Shown here: positions 20,718 through 27,134 of the stretch, piece after piece
Layout: each line of letters starts with the position of its first letter
Numbering within the stretch: position 1 is the first letter of the stretch
Source of the DNA: Mycolicibacterium sp. BiH015
GTDB taxonomy: Bacteria > Actinomycetota > Actinomycetes > Mycobacteriales > Mycobacteriaceae
Assembly (NCBI RefSeq): GCF_027706845.1
Contig: NZ_JAQGCZ010000005.1
Location: 491,733 to 555,732, forward strand
Length of the DNA: 64,000 nt
Direction of reading: 5' to 3'
Program-made: the position numbers and the translations under genes
The notes under the pieces: generated by a model
Told to the model about the DNA's origin: nothing
What the model saw: only the letters and a program-made list of their open reading frames with translations
Databases searched by the model: none

Positions 20718-20731
20718 TTTGACGAGCGGAG

Positions 20732-21505
20732 ATGACGGAACACATGGCCACGCATGACTCCCTGAAGTCCCGTGCCGATGCGCTGTTGGCGTTGCACAGG
20801 CCCGGCGATCCTGTGGTGCTGCCGACGGTGTGGGACGCGTGGTCGGCGAATCTTGCGGTGAACGCCGGTTTCACCGCGTTGACGGTGGGCAGCCACCCGG
20901 TTGCCGACTCGGTGGGTAAACCCGACAACGAGGGCATGACCTTTGACGACCTCCTCACCCGGGTTGCGCAGATCATCGCCGTGGTGGACGTTCCGGTGTC
21001 GGTCGACATCGAATCGGGATACGCCGAATCGCCGGACCGGCTGATCGAGGGTTTGCTGTCGGTGGGCGCCGTCGGCCTCAACATCGAGGACACGGTGCAC
21101 AGCGAGGGGGGCAGGCTGCGGTCGTCCGGCGAGCACGCCGAACTGGTCGGAGAGCTGCGCGCCGCGGCAGACGCAGCAGGCGTCCGGGTGGTGGTGAACG
21201 CCAGGACCGACCTGTTCCTGCGGCAGGACGGTGACGAGGCCGACCGGGTGGATCGGGCGATCGCCCGGCTGAAGGAGGCCGCCGATGCGGGAGCCGACGT
21301 GCTCTACCCGGTCGCCGTCCCGTCCCCGGACGTCATGAAGCGCCTGACCTCCGAGCTGCCGTTGCCCGTCAACGCGACCGCCCGTCCCGACCAGTCGGAT
21401 CCGGCGTCGTTCGGGCCGCTCGGGGTGGCACGGATCAGCTTCGGACCTTTCTGGCAGGTGGCATTGGCCGAGCGCGCGAAGGAGATCCTGGGACGCTGGA
21501 GGTAG
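20732..21505 (+). CDS. Isocitrate lyase/PEP mutase-family enzyme
   Basis: 257-residue single-domain TIM barrel of the ICL/PEPM superfamily (oxaloacetate decarboxylase or 2-methylisocitrate lyase-like). Motifs: LPTVWDAWSANLA near the start, VDIESGYAESPDRL (metal/substrate loop), GAVGLNIEDT, VVVNARTDLFL, and a C-terminal ARISFGPFWQVALAE. It lacks the long Cys loop (KKCGH) of true isocitrate lyase, so C-C cleavage of another oxoacid is more likely. The ATG at 20732 abuts GCGGAG; an ATG at 20744 (MATHDSL) has better spacing and may be the true start. It converges on the Asp23-like gene. Confidence 0.83.
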   Translation: MTEHMATHDSLKSRADALLALHRPGDPVVLPTVWDAWSANLAVNAGFTALTVGSHPVADSVGKPDNEGMTFDDLLTRVAQIIAVVDVPVSVDIESGYAESPDRLIEGLLSVGAVGLNIEDTVHSEGGRLRSSGEHAELVGELRAAADAAGVRVVVNARTDLFLRQDGDEADRVDRAIARLKEAADAGADVLYPVAVPSPDVMKRLTSELPLPVNATARPDQSDPASFGPLGVARISFGPFWQVALAERAKEILGRWR

Positions 21506-21509
21506 CGGC

Positions 21510-21941
21510 TCAGCGGTGCAGGTCGATGACGTCGACGGACACGTCGGCGTCTTGGCCCGTCGTCTCGGCGACGACGGTCTCGGCGAGTGCACGGACCCGT
21601 GCGGCCGCGCCTGGCAGGTCGCTGCCGAACCGTCCACTGACCTCGATGCGCACCGCCTGCAGGGTCTCCCCGTCGAGGGCGACCTCGACGTCGCGCAGCG
21701 TGACATCCGGGTCGTTGGTCAGCTGCCGTGCGACGAGGGTCCGCACGACGAGGTCGCTGACGCGGATGCGGCCCGGGGCGGACCCCGGCGCCGGGTCGGC
21801 GACGGCGATCGGCCAGCCTGCGCGAGGGGTTTGTCGGACGGCTTCGATGACGGATTGTTCGATTGCCGACCACCCCGGTTCGGGCGCGGCCCGCAGGACG
21901 CGGGACGCACGCGCCAGTGCGTCGTAGTCGCCTATCGCCAT
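21510..21941 (-). CDS. Asp23/Gls24-like hypothetical protein
   Basis: 143 residues. The alternating pattern RIRVSDLVVRTLVARQL ... VEVALDGETLQAVRIEVSGRFG ... VRALAETVVAETTG is what Asp23/Gls24 folds show, and it sits beside an Asp23 operon on the opposite strand. Family membership is weak by eye. It is downstream of usp on the same strand with a 120-base gap holding nothing recognisable. Confidence 0.6.
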   Translation of the reverse strand: MAIGDYDALARASRVLRAAPEPGWSAIEQSVIEAVRQTPRAGWPIAVADPAPGSAPGRIRVSDLVVRTLVARQLTNDPDVTLRDVEVALDGETLQAVRIEVSGRFGSDLPGAAARVRALAETVVAETTGQDADVSVDVIDLHR

Positions 21942-22061
21942 CGCTGCAGCCTTTGCTGGAGGGTTCTCCGGGTGCGCCCGTGGTGTCCGCGCGCGCCGTG
22001 GGGCTGCTTTTCAGGATGTCGCCGATGTGGACGAAGGTCAATTCCTGCACGCAGGGGACCG

Positions 22062-22499
22062 TCAACCCGAGGTCTCGACCACCAGCACCTCGGTCTGGGC
22101 GCGGCGCGCCACGATGCGGGGCACCGAGCCGACGAGACGCCCGACCACGGAGTTCAGCCCGACGCTTCCCACCACGAGCAGATCCGCGCCGAGTTCGGCC
22201 GCGAGGTCGACCAGCGCGTCGGCGGGGGTTCCCTCCAGGGCGCGGACGTCGACGTCGCGTGCGCCTGCGCTCTTCGCGCGGTCGGCGGCGTCGGTGAGCA
22301 GGTCGGCCACCGGGGTGTCGCGCGGGTGGCGGGGCTGATCGGGGTCCGGGCCGGCGGCGTCGCGCCGGTGCGGGGTGTAGGCGGAGGCGATGACGAGCTT
22401 GCCGCCCGATTCCGCGGCCAGGGCAGCGGCCTTGTCGACGGCTCGTAGAGAAGTCTCCGACCCGTCGGTTCCGACGATGATCAGGCGGTAGGTGGGCAC
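22062..22499 (-). CDS. Universal stress protein (UspA family)
   Basis: 145 residues, one Usp domain. The ATP-binding signature is present: an Asp at GTDGSETSLRAVDKA and the Gly-rich GSVGLNSVVGRLVGSVP. In mycobacteria such proteins bind ATP or cAMP and are induced in stress or stasis. It is divergent from the asp23 operon across a 141-base gap with two overlapping dyads and a CRP-like site, so the two may share stress control. Confidence 0.9.
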   Translation of the reverse strand: MPTYRLIIVGTDGSETSLRAVDKAAALAAESGGKLVIASAYTPHRRDAAGPDPDQPRHPRDTPVADLLTDAADRAKSAGARDVDVRALEGTPADALVDLAAELGADLLVVGSVGLNSVVGRLVGSVPRIVARRAQTEVLVVETSG

Positions 22500-22524
22500 G
22501 GGGACTCCTCGCTCATCTTTGAGT

Positions 22525-22572
22525 GAACGCTTGTTCTTACTCTACAGTAAGGTACGGGTGAGTGAGGTCACA
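22525..22572. promoter_or_regulatory. Divergent usp/asp23 control region with overlapping dyads and a CRP-like site
   Basis: Reads GAAC-gctt-GTTC (22525-22536) running into CTTACT-ctac-AGTAAG (22536-22551), then GGTGA-GTGAGG-TCACA (22557-22572), a nine-of-ten match to the CRP consensus. The dyads are 26-52 bases before the usp start and about 90-116 before asp23. The proteins that bind are unknown. Confidence 0.45.
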
Positions 22573-22640
22573 TCGATCGCGCATTCGGTTTCGCACGTCG
22601 GCTCCGACCAACAGTCATGACAACAGCGAGAGGAGCAGAG

Positions 22641-23105
22641 ATGAGCAACACCCAGAGCGCTGCTTCGGCGGCGACGTCGGTGGTCGCGGCCCAGCCCGGT
22701 CCGCTCACCACGACGCACGGAAAGACCAGCATCGCCGACACCGTGGTGTCGAAGATCGCCGGCCTGGCCGCGCGGGAGGTGTCTGGCGTGCATGCCCTGG
22801 GCGGCAGCGCGAGCCGGGCCGTCGGGGCCCTGCGGGAGCGCATTCCCGGTGCCACGGTCAATCACGCGCAAGGGGTGTCGGTCGAGGTCGGCGAGAAGCA
22901 GGCGGCGGTCGACATCGACATCGTCGCCGAATACGGCGTCTCCATCGCCGACCTGGCCACCGGCATCCGCCGCAACGTGATCGCGGCGATCGAGCGCATG
23001 ACGGGGCTGGAGGTCGTCGAGGTCGACATCACGGTGCACGACGTCTACATCGGTGACGACGAACCCGACCAACCGGCAGACAGTCGGCTCGCCAGGGTCG
23101 AGTAG
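22641..23105 (+). CDS. asp23: Asp23/Gls24-family envelope stress protein
   Basis: 154 residues. A low-complexity N-terminus (1-30) precedes a full Asp23 domain: GKTSIADTVVSKIAGLAARE, VSGVHALGG, VSVEVGEKQAAVDIDIVAEYG, IRRNVIAAIERMTGLEVVEVDITVHDVYI. In Firmicutes Asp23 is a membrane-tethered protein tied to cell-wall stress. This is the most canonical member of the operon. The start at 22641 has AGAGGAG upstream; the stop overlaps the next GTG by one base. Confidence 0.88.
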   Translation: MSNTQSAASAATSVVAAQPGPLTTTHGKTSIADTVVSKIAGLAAREVSGVHALGGSASRAVGALRERIPGATVNHAQGVSVEVGEKQAAVDIDIVAEYGVSIADLATGIRRNVIAAIERMTGLEVVEVDITVHDVYIGDDEPDQPADSRLARVE

Positions 23106-23419
23106 TGCGACGCGACGAACCCGTCGAACAGCCTGAACCTGCCGACACGATCGACGCCATCGTGCGGGCCGTGCCGGGAGTGGCCGATCTGCACTCGGGA
23201 ATGTTCGGTGAGATCGCCACGCATCTCCCGGGCCGCAGGGTGGTCGGTATCCGTATCGGTGAGGGCGTCATCGACGTGCACATCACCGCGTGGGCAGGAA
23301 CCCCGGTGCGGGAGACCGCCGCGGCCGTACGTTCGGCCGTCGCCACCGAATTCCCCGGCGTCGCAGTGGATGTGACCGTGGAAGCGGTCGCGATGGCGCC
23401 GTCGACCGGTGCGGACTGA
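23105..23419 (+). CDS. Short Asp23-like protein
   Basis: 104 residues with a GTG start overlapping the previous stop. The core AIVRAVPGVADLHSGMFGEIATHLPGRRVVGIRIGEGVIDVHITAW repeats the beta-alpha layout of Asp23 (conditioned here by VRETAAAVRSAVATEFPGVAVDVTVE) but is shorter and divergent. It probably packs with the other Asp23-like products; there is no signal peptide. Confidence 0.75.
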   Translation: MRRDEPVEQPEPADTIDAIVRAVPGVADLHSGMFGEIATHLPGRRVVGIRIGEGVIDVHITAWAGTPVRETAAAVRSAVATEFPGVAVDVTVEAVAMAPSTGAD

Positions 23420-23421
23420 CC

Positions 23422-23685
23422 ATGACGGACGCTGCTGGGCGGCACGCACGACGCCAGGCGATTCGCCGGCATCATCCCGATGCCGGCGGATCGGCCGAGG
23501 CGCTGATGTCGGCGCTGGAGGCCACAAACCCGGCACGCGGGCCGCGGCCCACCATCGTGGTGAGCAGGCGCACCAGGACATGGCGCGTGCTGTCCCGCCT
23601 CGCCCGCAGACTTCGCCGGCGCCGCTTTGCGACGCTGAACCACAACACTTTTCGACAACACAGTGACACTGGAGGACACACATGA
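23422..23685 (+). CDS. Arg-rich small protein in the asp23 operon
   Basis: 87 residues with no recognised domain. It is very basic: RRQAIRRHH near the start and a C-terminal patch TRTWRVLSRLARRLRRRRF that could bind acidic lipid head groups or nucleic acid. It starts two bases after the previous stop and overlaps the next start by four bases, so it is embedded in the operon. Nothing shows its function; the amphipathic Arg cluster suggests membrane-surface attachment. Confidence 0.6.
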   Translation: MTDAAGRHARRQAIRRHHPDAGGSAEALMSALEATNPARGPRPTIVVSRRTRTWRVLSRLARRLRRRRFATLNHNTFRQHSDTGGHT

Positions 23686-23861
23686 CCACCGCAACCGCCG
23701 GTCTGCTGGCCGGACTGCTTCTCGGGGTGGCCGCGGCTGCGGGCGGCTTCACCGGATTCCTGCTCGCGCTGGTGCTCGGCGCCATCGGCTACGTCGTCGG
23801 AGGTCACCGCGACGGCGAGTTCGACGCGATGAGCCTTCTTCGGGGCCGGGGCCGTGGCTGA
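23682..23861 (+). CDS. Small Gly/Ala-rich membrane protein in the asp23 operon
   Basis: 59 residues. It has two short hydrophobic stretches (TAGLLAGLLLGVAAAAGGF and LLALVLGAIGYVVGG) and a charged tail HRDGEFDAMSLLRGRGRG. It resembles the DUF2273-like small membrane proteins that accompany Asp23 and AmaP in Gram-positive bacteria. A GGAGGA site lies seven bases upstream, the strongest ribosome site in the operon. It overlaps the next gene by eight bases. Confidence 0.7.
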   Translation: MTTATAGLLAGLLLGVAAAAGGFTGFLLALVLGAIGYVVGGHRDGEFDAMSLLRGRGRG

Positions 23862-24228
23862 CCAGGTCGGCGACGACGACCCGGGCACCCGGGGGAGCTT
23901 GACGATCCGCGACAAGGCCGTCGAGGCGGTTGCCTGCGCGACGGCCCTGGAAGTGGACGGCGTCGTCAGATCCAGCCACGGCATCGGAAGGCTGGCACTG
24001 CGTGAATTGCCGCGCGTCGACGTGGTCGTCGCCGGCGACCACGTACGAGCCAGTCTGGAAGTCGCGGTGGCCTGGGGGCGGCCCTTGTCGGCGACCGCGG
24101 CCGAGGTGCGCCGCCGGGTCGGACGCGGACTCTCGGAGCTGAGCGGGCTGGTCGTCGACGGAGTGGATGTCCACGTCCGCTCCGTGGTCGCACCCGAGCC
24201 GGGCGAACGACGGAAAGTACTGCAATGA
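23854..24228 (+). CDS. Asp23/Gls24-family protein (second full copy)
   Basis: 124 residues, GTG start. Asp23 pattern: GSLTIRDKAVEAVACATALE, VDGVVRSSHG, PRVDVVVAGDHVRASLEVAVAWG, AAEVRRRVGRGLSELSGL, VDGVDVHVRSVV. It lacks a membrane segment and so is presumably recruited by the membrane proteins encoded on either side. It ends overlapping the DUF6286 gene (ATGA). Confidence 0.8.
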   Translation: MADQVGDDDPGTRGSLTIRDKAVEAVACATALEVDGVVRSSHGIGRLALRELPRVDVVVAGDHVRASLEVAVAWGRPLSATAAEVRRRVGRGLSELSGLVVDGVDVHVRSVVAPEPGERRKVLQ

Positions 24229-24767
24229 CACAGGTTCGAGAAGGTGCACAGCCTCTGGCACCTGCGGGTGCCAGCTACCTCGCCGCCGCCACGGCGATCA
24301 TCCTGATCGTGCTCGGCGGGGTCGGCGTGCGCGAGGCACTGGTGGCTGCCGGGTGGATCAGCGGAGCATCGTGGATCGCCGACACCGTCAGTGCGGCAGA
24401 CGGTGCGGCCCCGATGTCCTGGACGCCGTTTGCCGGCATCGCTGCCGGAATCCTCGGGATCATCCTTGTCGGGGTTGCACTCAAACCGCGGCGGCGCCGA
24501 GCGGTTCGCGCGCGCGCACAGTCAGCCGTCTTCGTCGACGTGACCGACATCGCCCGCATCGCCAGCGCTTCGGCGCAGGCAGTACCCGGCGTCGTCTCGG
24601 CGCGCTCCACCGCCTCCCGGCGGACGCTCACTGTTCGCTGCGAGGTGTCGGGGACGCCGGAGGCCGACCTGAATAACGCGGTGAACCGCGCCGTGACAAC
24701 CGAACTCGCAGCACTGGAGCACGCACCCCGCATCCGGGTGCGCATGGCAGGGAGGACATCACGATGA
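24225..24767 (+). CDS. DUF6286-type two-helix membrane protein with Asp23-like tail
   Basis: 180 residues. Helices lie near 16-36 (ASYLAAATAIILIVLGG) and 66-88 (FAGIAAGILGIILVGVAL), with a positive stop RRRRAVRAR. The C-terminal cytosolic domain reads DIARIASASAQAVPGVVSARSTAS and ADLNNAVNRAVTTELAAL, an Asp23-like fold. It is a likely membrane docking partner for the soluble Asp23 proteins. Four-base overlaps join it to both neighbours. Confidence 0.75.
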   Translation: MTQVREGAQPLAPAGASYLAAATAIILIVLGGVGVREALVAAGWISGASWIADTVSAADGAAPMSWTPFAGIAAGILGIILVGVALKPRRRRAVRARAQSAVFVDVTDIARIASASAQAVPGVVSARSTASRRTLTVRCEVSGTPEADLNNAVNRAVTTELAALEHAPRIRVRMAGRTSR

Positions 24768-25327
24768 CGCGCGCAACCGTGCTTCTGGATCGCATCGCGG
24801 TCTTCCTCATCGGCGTCCTGCTGCTCGCCGCAGGTATCGCGGCGGTGCTGTGGTGGCAGGGGCGTCTCGCAGGAGGCAGGCCGGTGCAGCTGGCCGCGCC
24901 GCTGCGAGATGTCGACGCCTCGTGGTGGCCGTGGGCCTGCGGAGGTGTCGGCGCAGCGCTCGTCGTCGTCGGCTTGTGGTGGCTTGCAGGCCACCGGCGT
25001 GCGCCGCGGGTACGCGACGTCCGCCTTGCCGATGACGCGCACACCGACGGCACACTGAGCGCCGACGCGGCGTCGGTGGCATCTGCTGCGGCCGACGTTC
25101 TGGCGCAGCATCCGGCGGTGCTCAAGGCGAGCGCCCGCGCCAGCGTCGAAAACCGCGGCCCCACCATCACATTGACAGCGACGGTCGCGGCACGTCGCTC
25201 GCTGGAGCTCGCGGTGCTCGCAGCGGACGACACCGCCGCGACCGTCGCGCAGATGCTGGGCGACGGCGTCGCGGTCCGCACCCGCGTCCGCGTCGCCGCG
25301 CGCAACCGCAGGGTCCCGGTCGCCTGA
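24764..25327 (+). CDS. amaP: AmaP-like alkaline-shock membrane anchor protein
   Basis: 187 residues. Two N-terminal helices (about 8-30 and 52-75) form the hairpin typical of AmaP; the rest (about 95-187) is a cytosolic Asp23-related domain with SADAASVASAAADVLAQHP, TITLTATVAARRS and VAQMLGDGVAVRTRVRVAA. In Staphylococcus AmaP holds Asp23 at the membrane. It is the last gene of the operon, converging on the diguanylate cyclase with a one-base gap. Confidence 0.75.
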   Translation: MTRATVLLDRIAVFLIGVLLLAAGIAAVLWWQGRLAGGRPVQLAAPLRDVDASWWPWACGGVGAALVVVGLWWLAGHRRAPRVRDVRLADDAHTDGTLSADAASVASAAADVLAQHPAVLKASARASVENRGPTITLTATVAARRSLELAVLAADDTAATVAQMLGDGVAVRTRVRVAARNRRVPVA

Positions 25328-25328
25328 G

Positions 25329-26393
25329 CTAGCCGCAGTGCACCTGATTGCCGCCGTTGCGCTTTGCGACGTACATCGCGGTGTCGGCGGTCGCGATCAG
25401 CTCGTCGATCACCGCGTCGGCGTCACGGGACCGCAGATCGTCCAGCTCGATGCTGCAGGCGCCGACGCTGGCCGTGACGTTCTGCGGCAAACCCGCGATC
25501 GCGCGGCACAGCTGCCCGGCGACGGATTCGGCGCCACTTCGCGGTCCGGCGACCGCGACGAGGAATTCCTCTCCGCCGGCCCGGCAGATCGCCGCGCCGC
25601 GCGGGCTGCGTTGACGAAGCAGTTCCGCCACAGCCTGCAGCGCGCGGTCGCCGGCGGCGTGGCCGTGGGTGTCGTTGACGAGCTTGAAGCCGTCGAGATC
25701 GACCATCACGAGTCCGAGATGAGTCGCTGACGGCGGTGCTTCGGCGAGGTGATGGGTGATCGCATCGGCGAATCCGCGGCGGTTGAGCAATCCGGTCAAC
25801 GGATCGGAGCCTGATCGCTCGGCGTAGGTGCCCATGGCCTTCGTGATGCCCCGGATCGCCAGCGGCACCGTGATGTTCGGGAACCAGGCGAGCCAGAACG
25901 CGGCGACGGCGGTGGCGACGTCGGTGTCGGCGCCCAGCCGCCATGTCGCCGAGGTCGTCACAGCGATCGCGACGGCGAAGTTGAACAGCAGCAGCCTGGT
26001 GTTGTGGAAGAACGCGATGTAGCCGCCGGTGACCGCCGTCGCCGTGCAGGCCAGCACCGCGACGGACGAATTGGGCTGGGCGATGCTCCAGATGGCGACG
26101 AACAGCGTGCCCGCCGTGACGGCGATTTCCGACTGCCTGCGGGTGGGCCAGCGGGTCAGCCAGAAGGCCGTCATCCACACGGTGAACAGCGCACCCAGCA
26201 GGCCCACGGCGAGTCGCGCCTCGGCAGACCATCCGAGTCCGACCACGAAGCTGAACGTGACCATCGACGCCGATGCTGCGACGGTGGCCATCACGATCTG
26301 GGTGGAGCGCAGAAAACCGCGCCGGCGCAGGAACTGGGTGACCCACTCGAAGTGGTCGGGTTCGTCCCACCATCGCCGAACTCTCGACGTCAA
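25329..26393 (-). CDS. Membrane-bound diguanylate cyclase (GGDEF)
   Basis: 354 residues. Five or six helices lie at about 30-190. The GGDEF domain (about 195-354) carries SDPLTGLLNRRGFADAI, the metal Asp in MVDLDGFKLVND, and active-site GGEEF in CRAGGEEFLVAVAG. The catalytic motif is intact, so c-di-GMP synthesis is expected; the RxxD product-inhibition site is absent (the aligned positions read PRGAA). There is no EAL domain. The start is TTG at 26393, with GGGTAT only a few bases upstream; an internal start is possible. Confidence 0.87.
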   Translation of the reverse strand: MTSRVRRWWDEPDHFEWVTQFLRRRGFLRSTQIVMATVAASASMVTFSFVVGLGWSAEARLAVGLLGALFTVWMTAFWLTRWPTRRQSEIAVTAGTLFVAIWSIAQPNSSVAVLACTATAVTGGYIAFFHNTRLLLFNFAVAIAVTTSATWRLGADTDVATAVAAFWLAWFPNITVPLAIRGITKAMGTYAERSGSDPLTGLLNRRGFADAITHHLAEAPPSATHLGLVMVDLDGFKLVNDTHGHAAGDRALQAVAELLRQRSPRGAAICRAGGEEFLVAVAGPRSGAESVAGQLCRAIAGLPQNVTASVGACSIELDDLRSRDADAVIDELIATADTAMYVAKRNGGNQVHCG

Positions 26394-26493
26394 GCGGATA
26401 CCCCCCGGCCCCGACTATTGACAGCTAATCCTTGTTTAGGAAACTACACAGATCAGGACGCTTCGACTAGCAAAACAGCAATTTAGACTGGGT

Positions 26494-26925
26494 CTAGAAG
26501 AACTGCCCGGCGACGAAGCCCGCCAGCAGGACGGCAAAACCCCCGATTTCGCCGACGATCAGAGCGGCCATCGCCACTCGGACCGTGGTGTCGACGTTCT
26601 CGAACTGATTGGTCGTGTCCCGGCGGATGCCGTGCGCGACGTAGGTCGCGATCGCGAGGACGAAGAACGCCACGACGACGGCGGCGGCGGTGAGATTGAC
26701 CCACGTCGACCATGCACTGAGCTCGACGAACACCGCCAGCAGCATGGTGGCGAACGCATAGAGCAGCGCGGCGCGGTGGGCGATGTCGACGTAGGGGTGG
26801 GCGACGTGGTCCGGACTGGTCGCCATCTGCCGGTACTTCCAGATCCCGAGGACGAGCGACCACAGGAAGATCAGGCCGGACGCCAGCACGGTGACGACCG
26901 TGTCGATCCCCAGTGATGCGGTCAT
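26494..26925 (-). CDS. Four-helix membrane protein of unknown function
   Basis: 143 residues. Hydrophobic segments lie near 6-28, 50-70, 77-98 and 121-141. A cytosolic stretch WKYRQMATSPDHVAHPYVDIAHRAAL lies between the first two (quoted only to locate it), and GIRRDTTNQFENVDTTVRV before the last. The two His and the Asp near residue 45 could be functional. The ATG at 26925 lacks a good ribosome site; an ATG 60 bases upstream is also open. It lies upstream of and divergent from nirB. Confidence 0.65.
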   Translation of the reverse strand: MTASLGIDTVVTVLASGLIFLWSLVLGIWKYRQMATSPDHVAHPYVDIAHRAALLYAFATMLLAVFVELSAWSTWVNLTAAAVVVAFFVLAIATYVAHGIRRDTTNQFENVDTTVRVAMAALIVGEIGGFAVLLAGFVAGQFF

Positions 26926-27134
26926 GGTGGGAGCACTGTATCCAGACAGCGGTGGAAACCCGTTCGCTGCCGGCTCAGTCTCCATGACTTGAGTCGGGTA
27001 CGCCCAAGTTCCAACTGGGCGTTCGCCCGCAGCGAACCGTCTCACAATACGAGTTCGGCAATCGTGAGAACACCGTGATGGCCCCTTCACACGAGGCGAC
27101 ACAGAGGCAATATCGGCTTCCTAGCGTGGGCACC

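Noticed and set aside
26415..26422. TTGACA hexamer upstream of the diguanylate cyclase gene
   Set aside because: Orientation is away from that gene and no -10 element lies at proper distance.
27031..27100. Possible GlnR-type site (GAAC and AC half-elements) before nirB
   Set aside because: nirBD is a plausible GlnR target, but the half-elements here do not match the consensus spacing well enough to claim.
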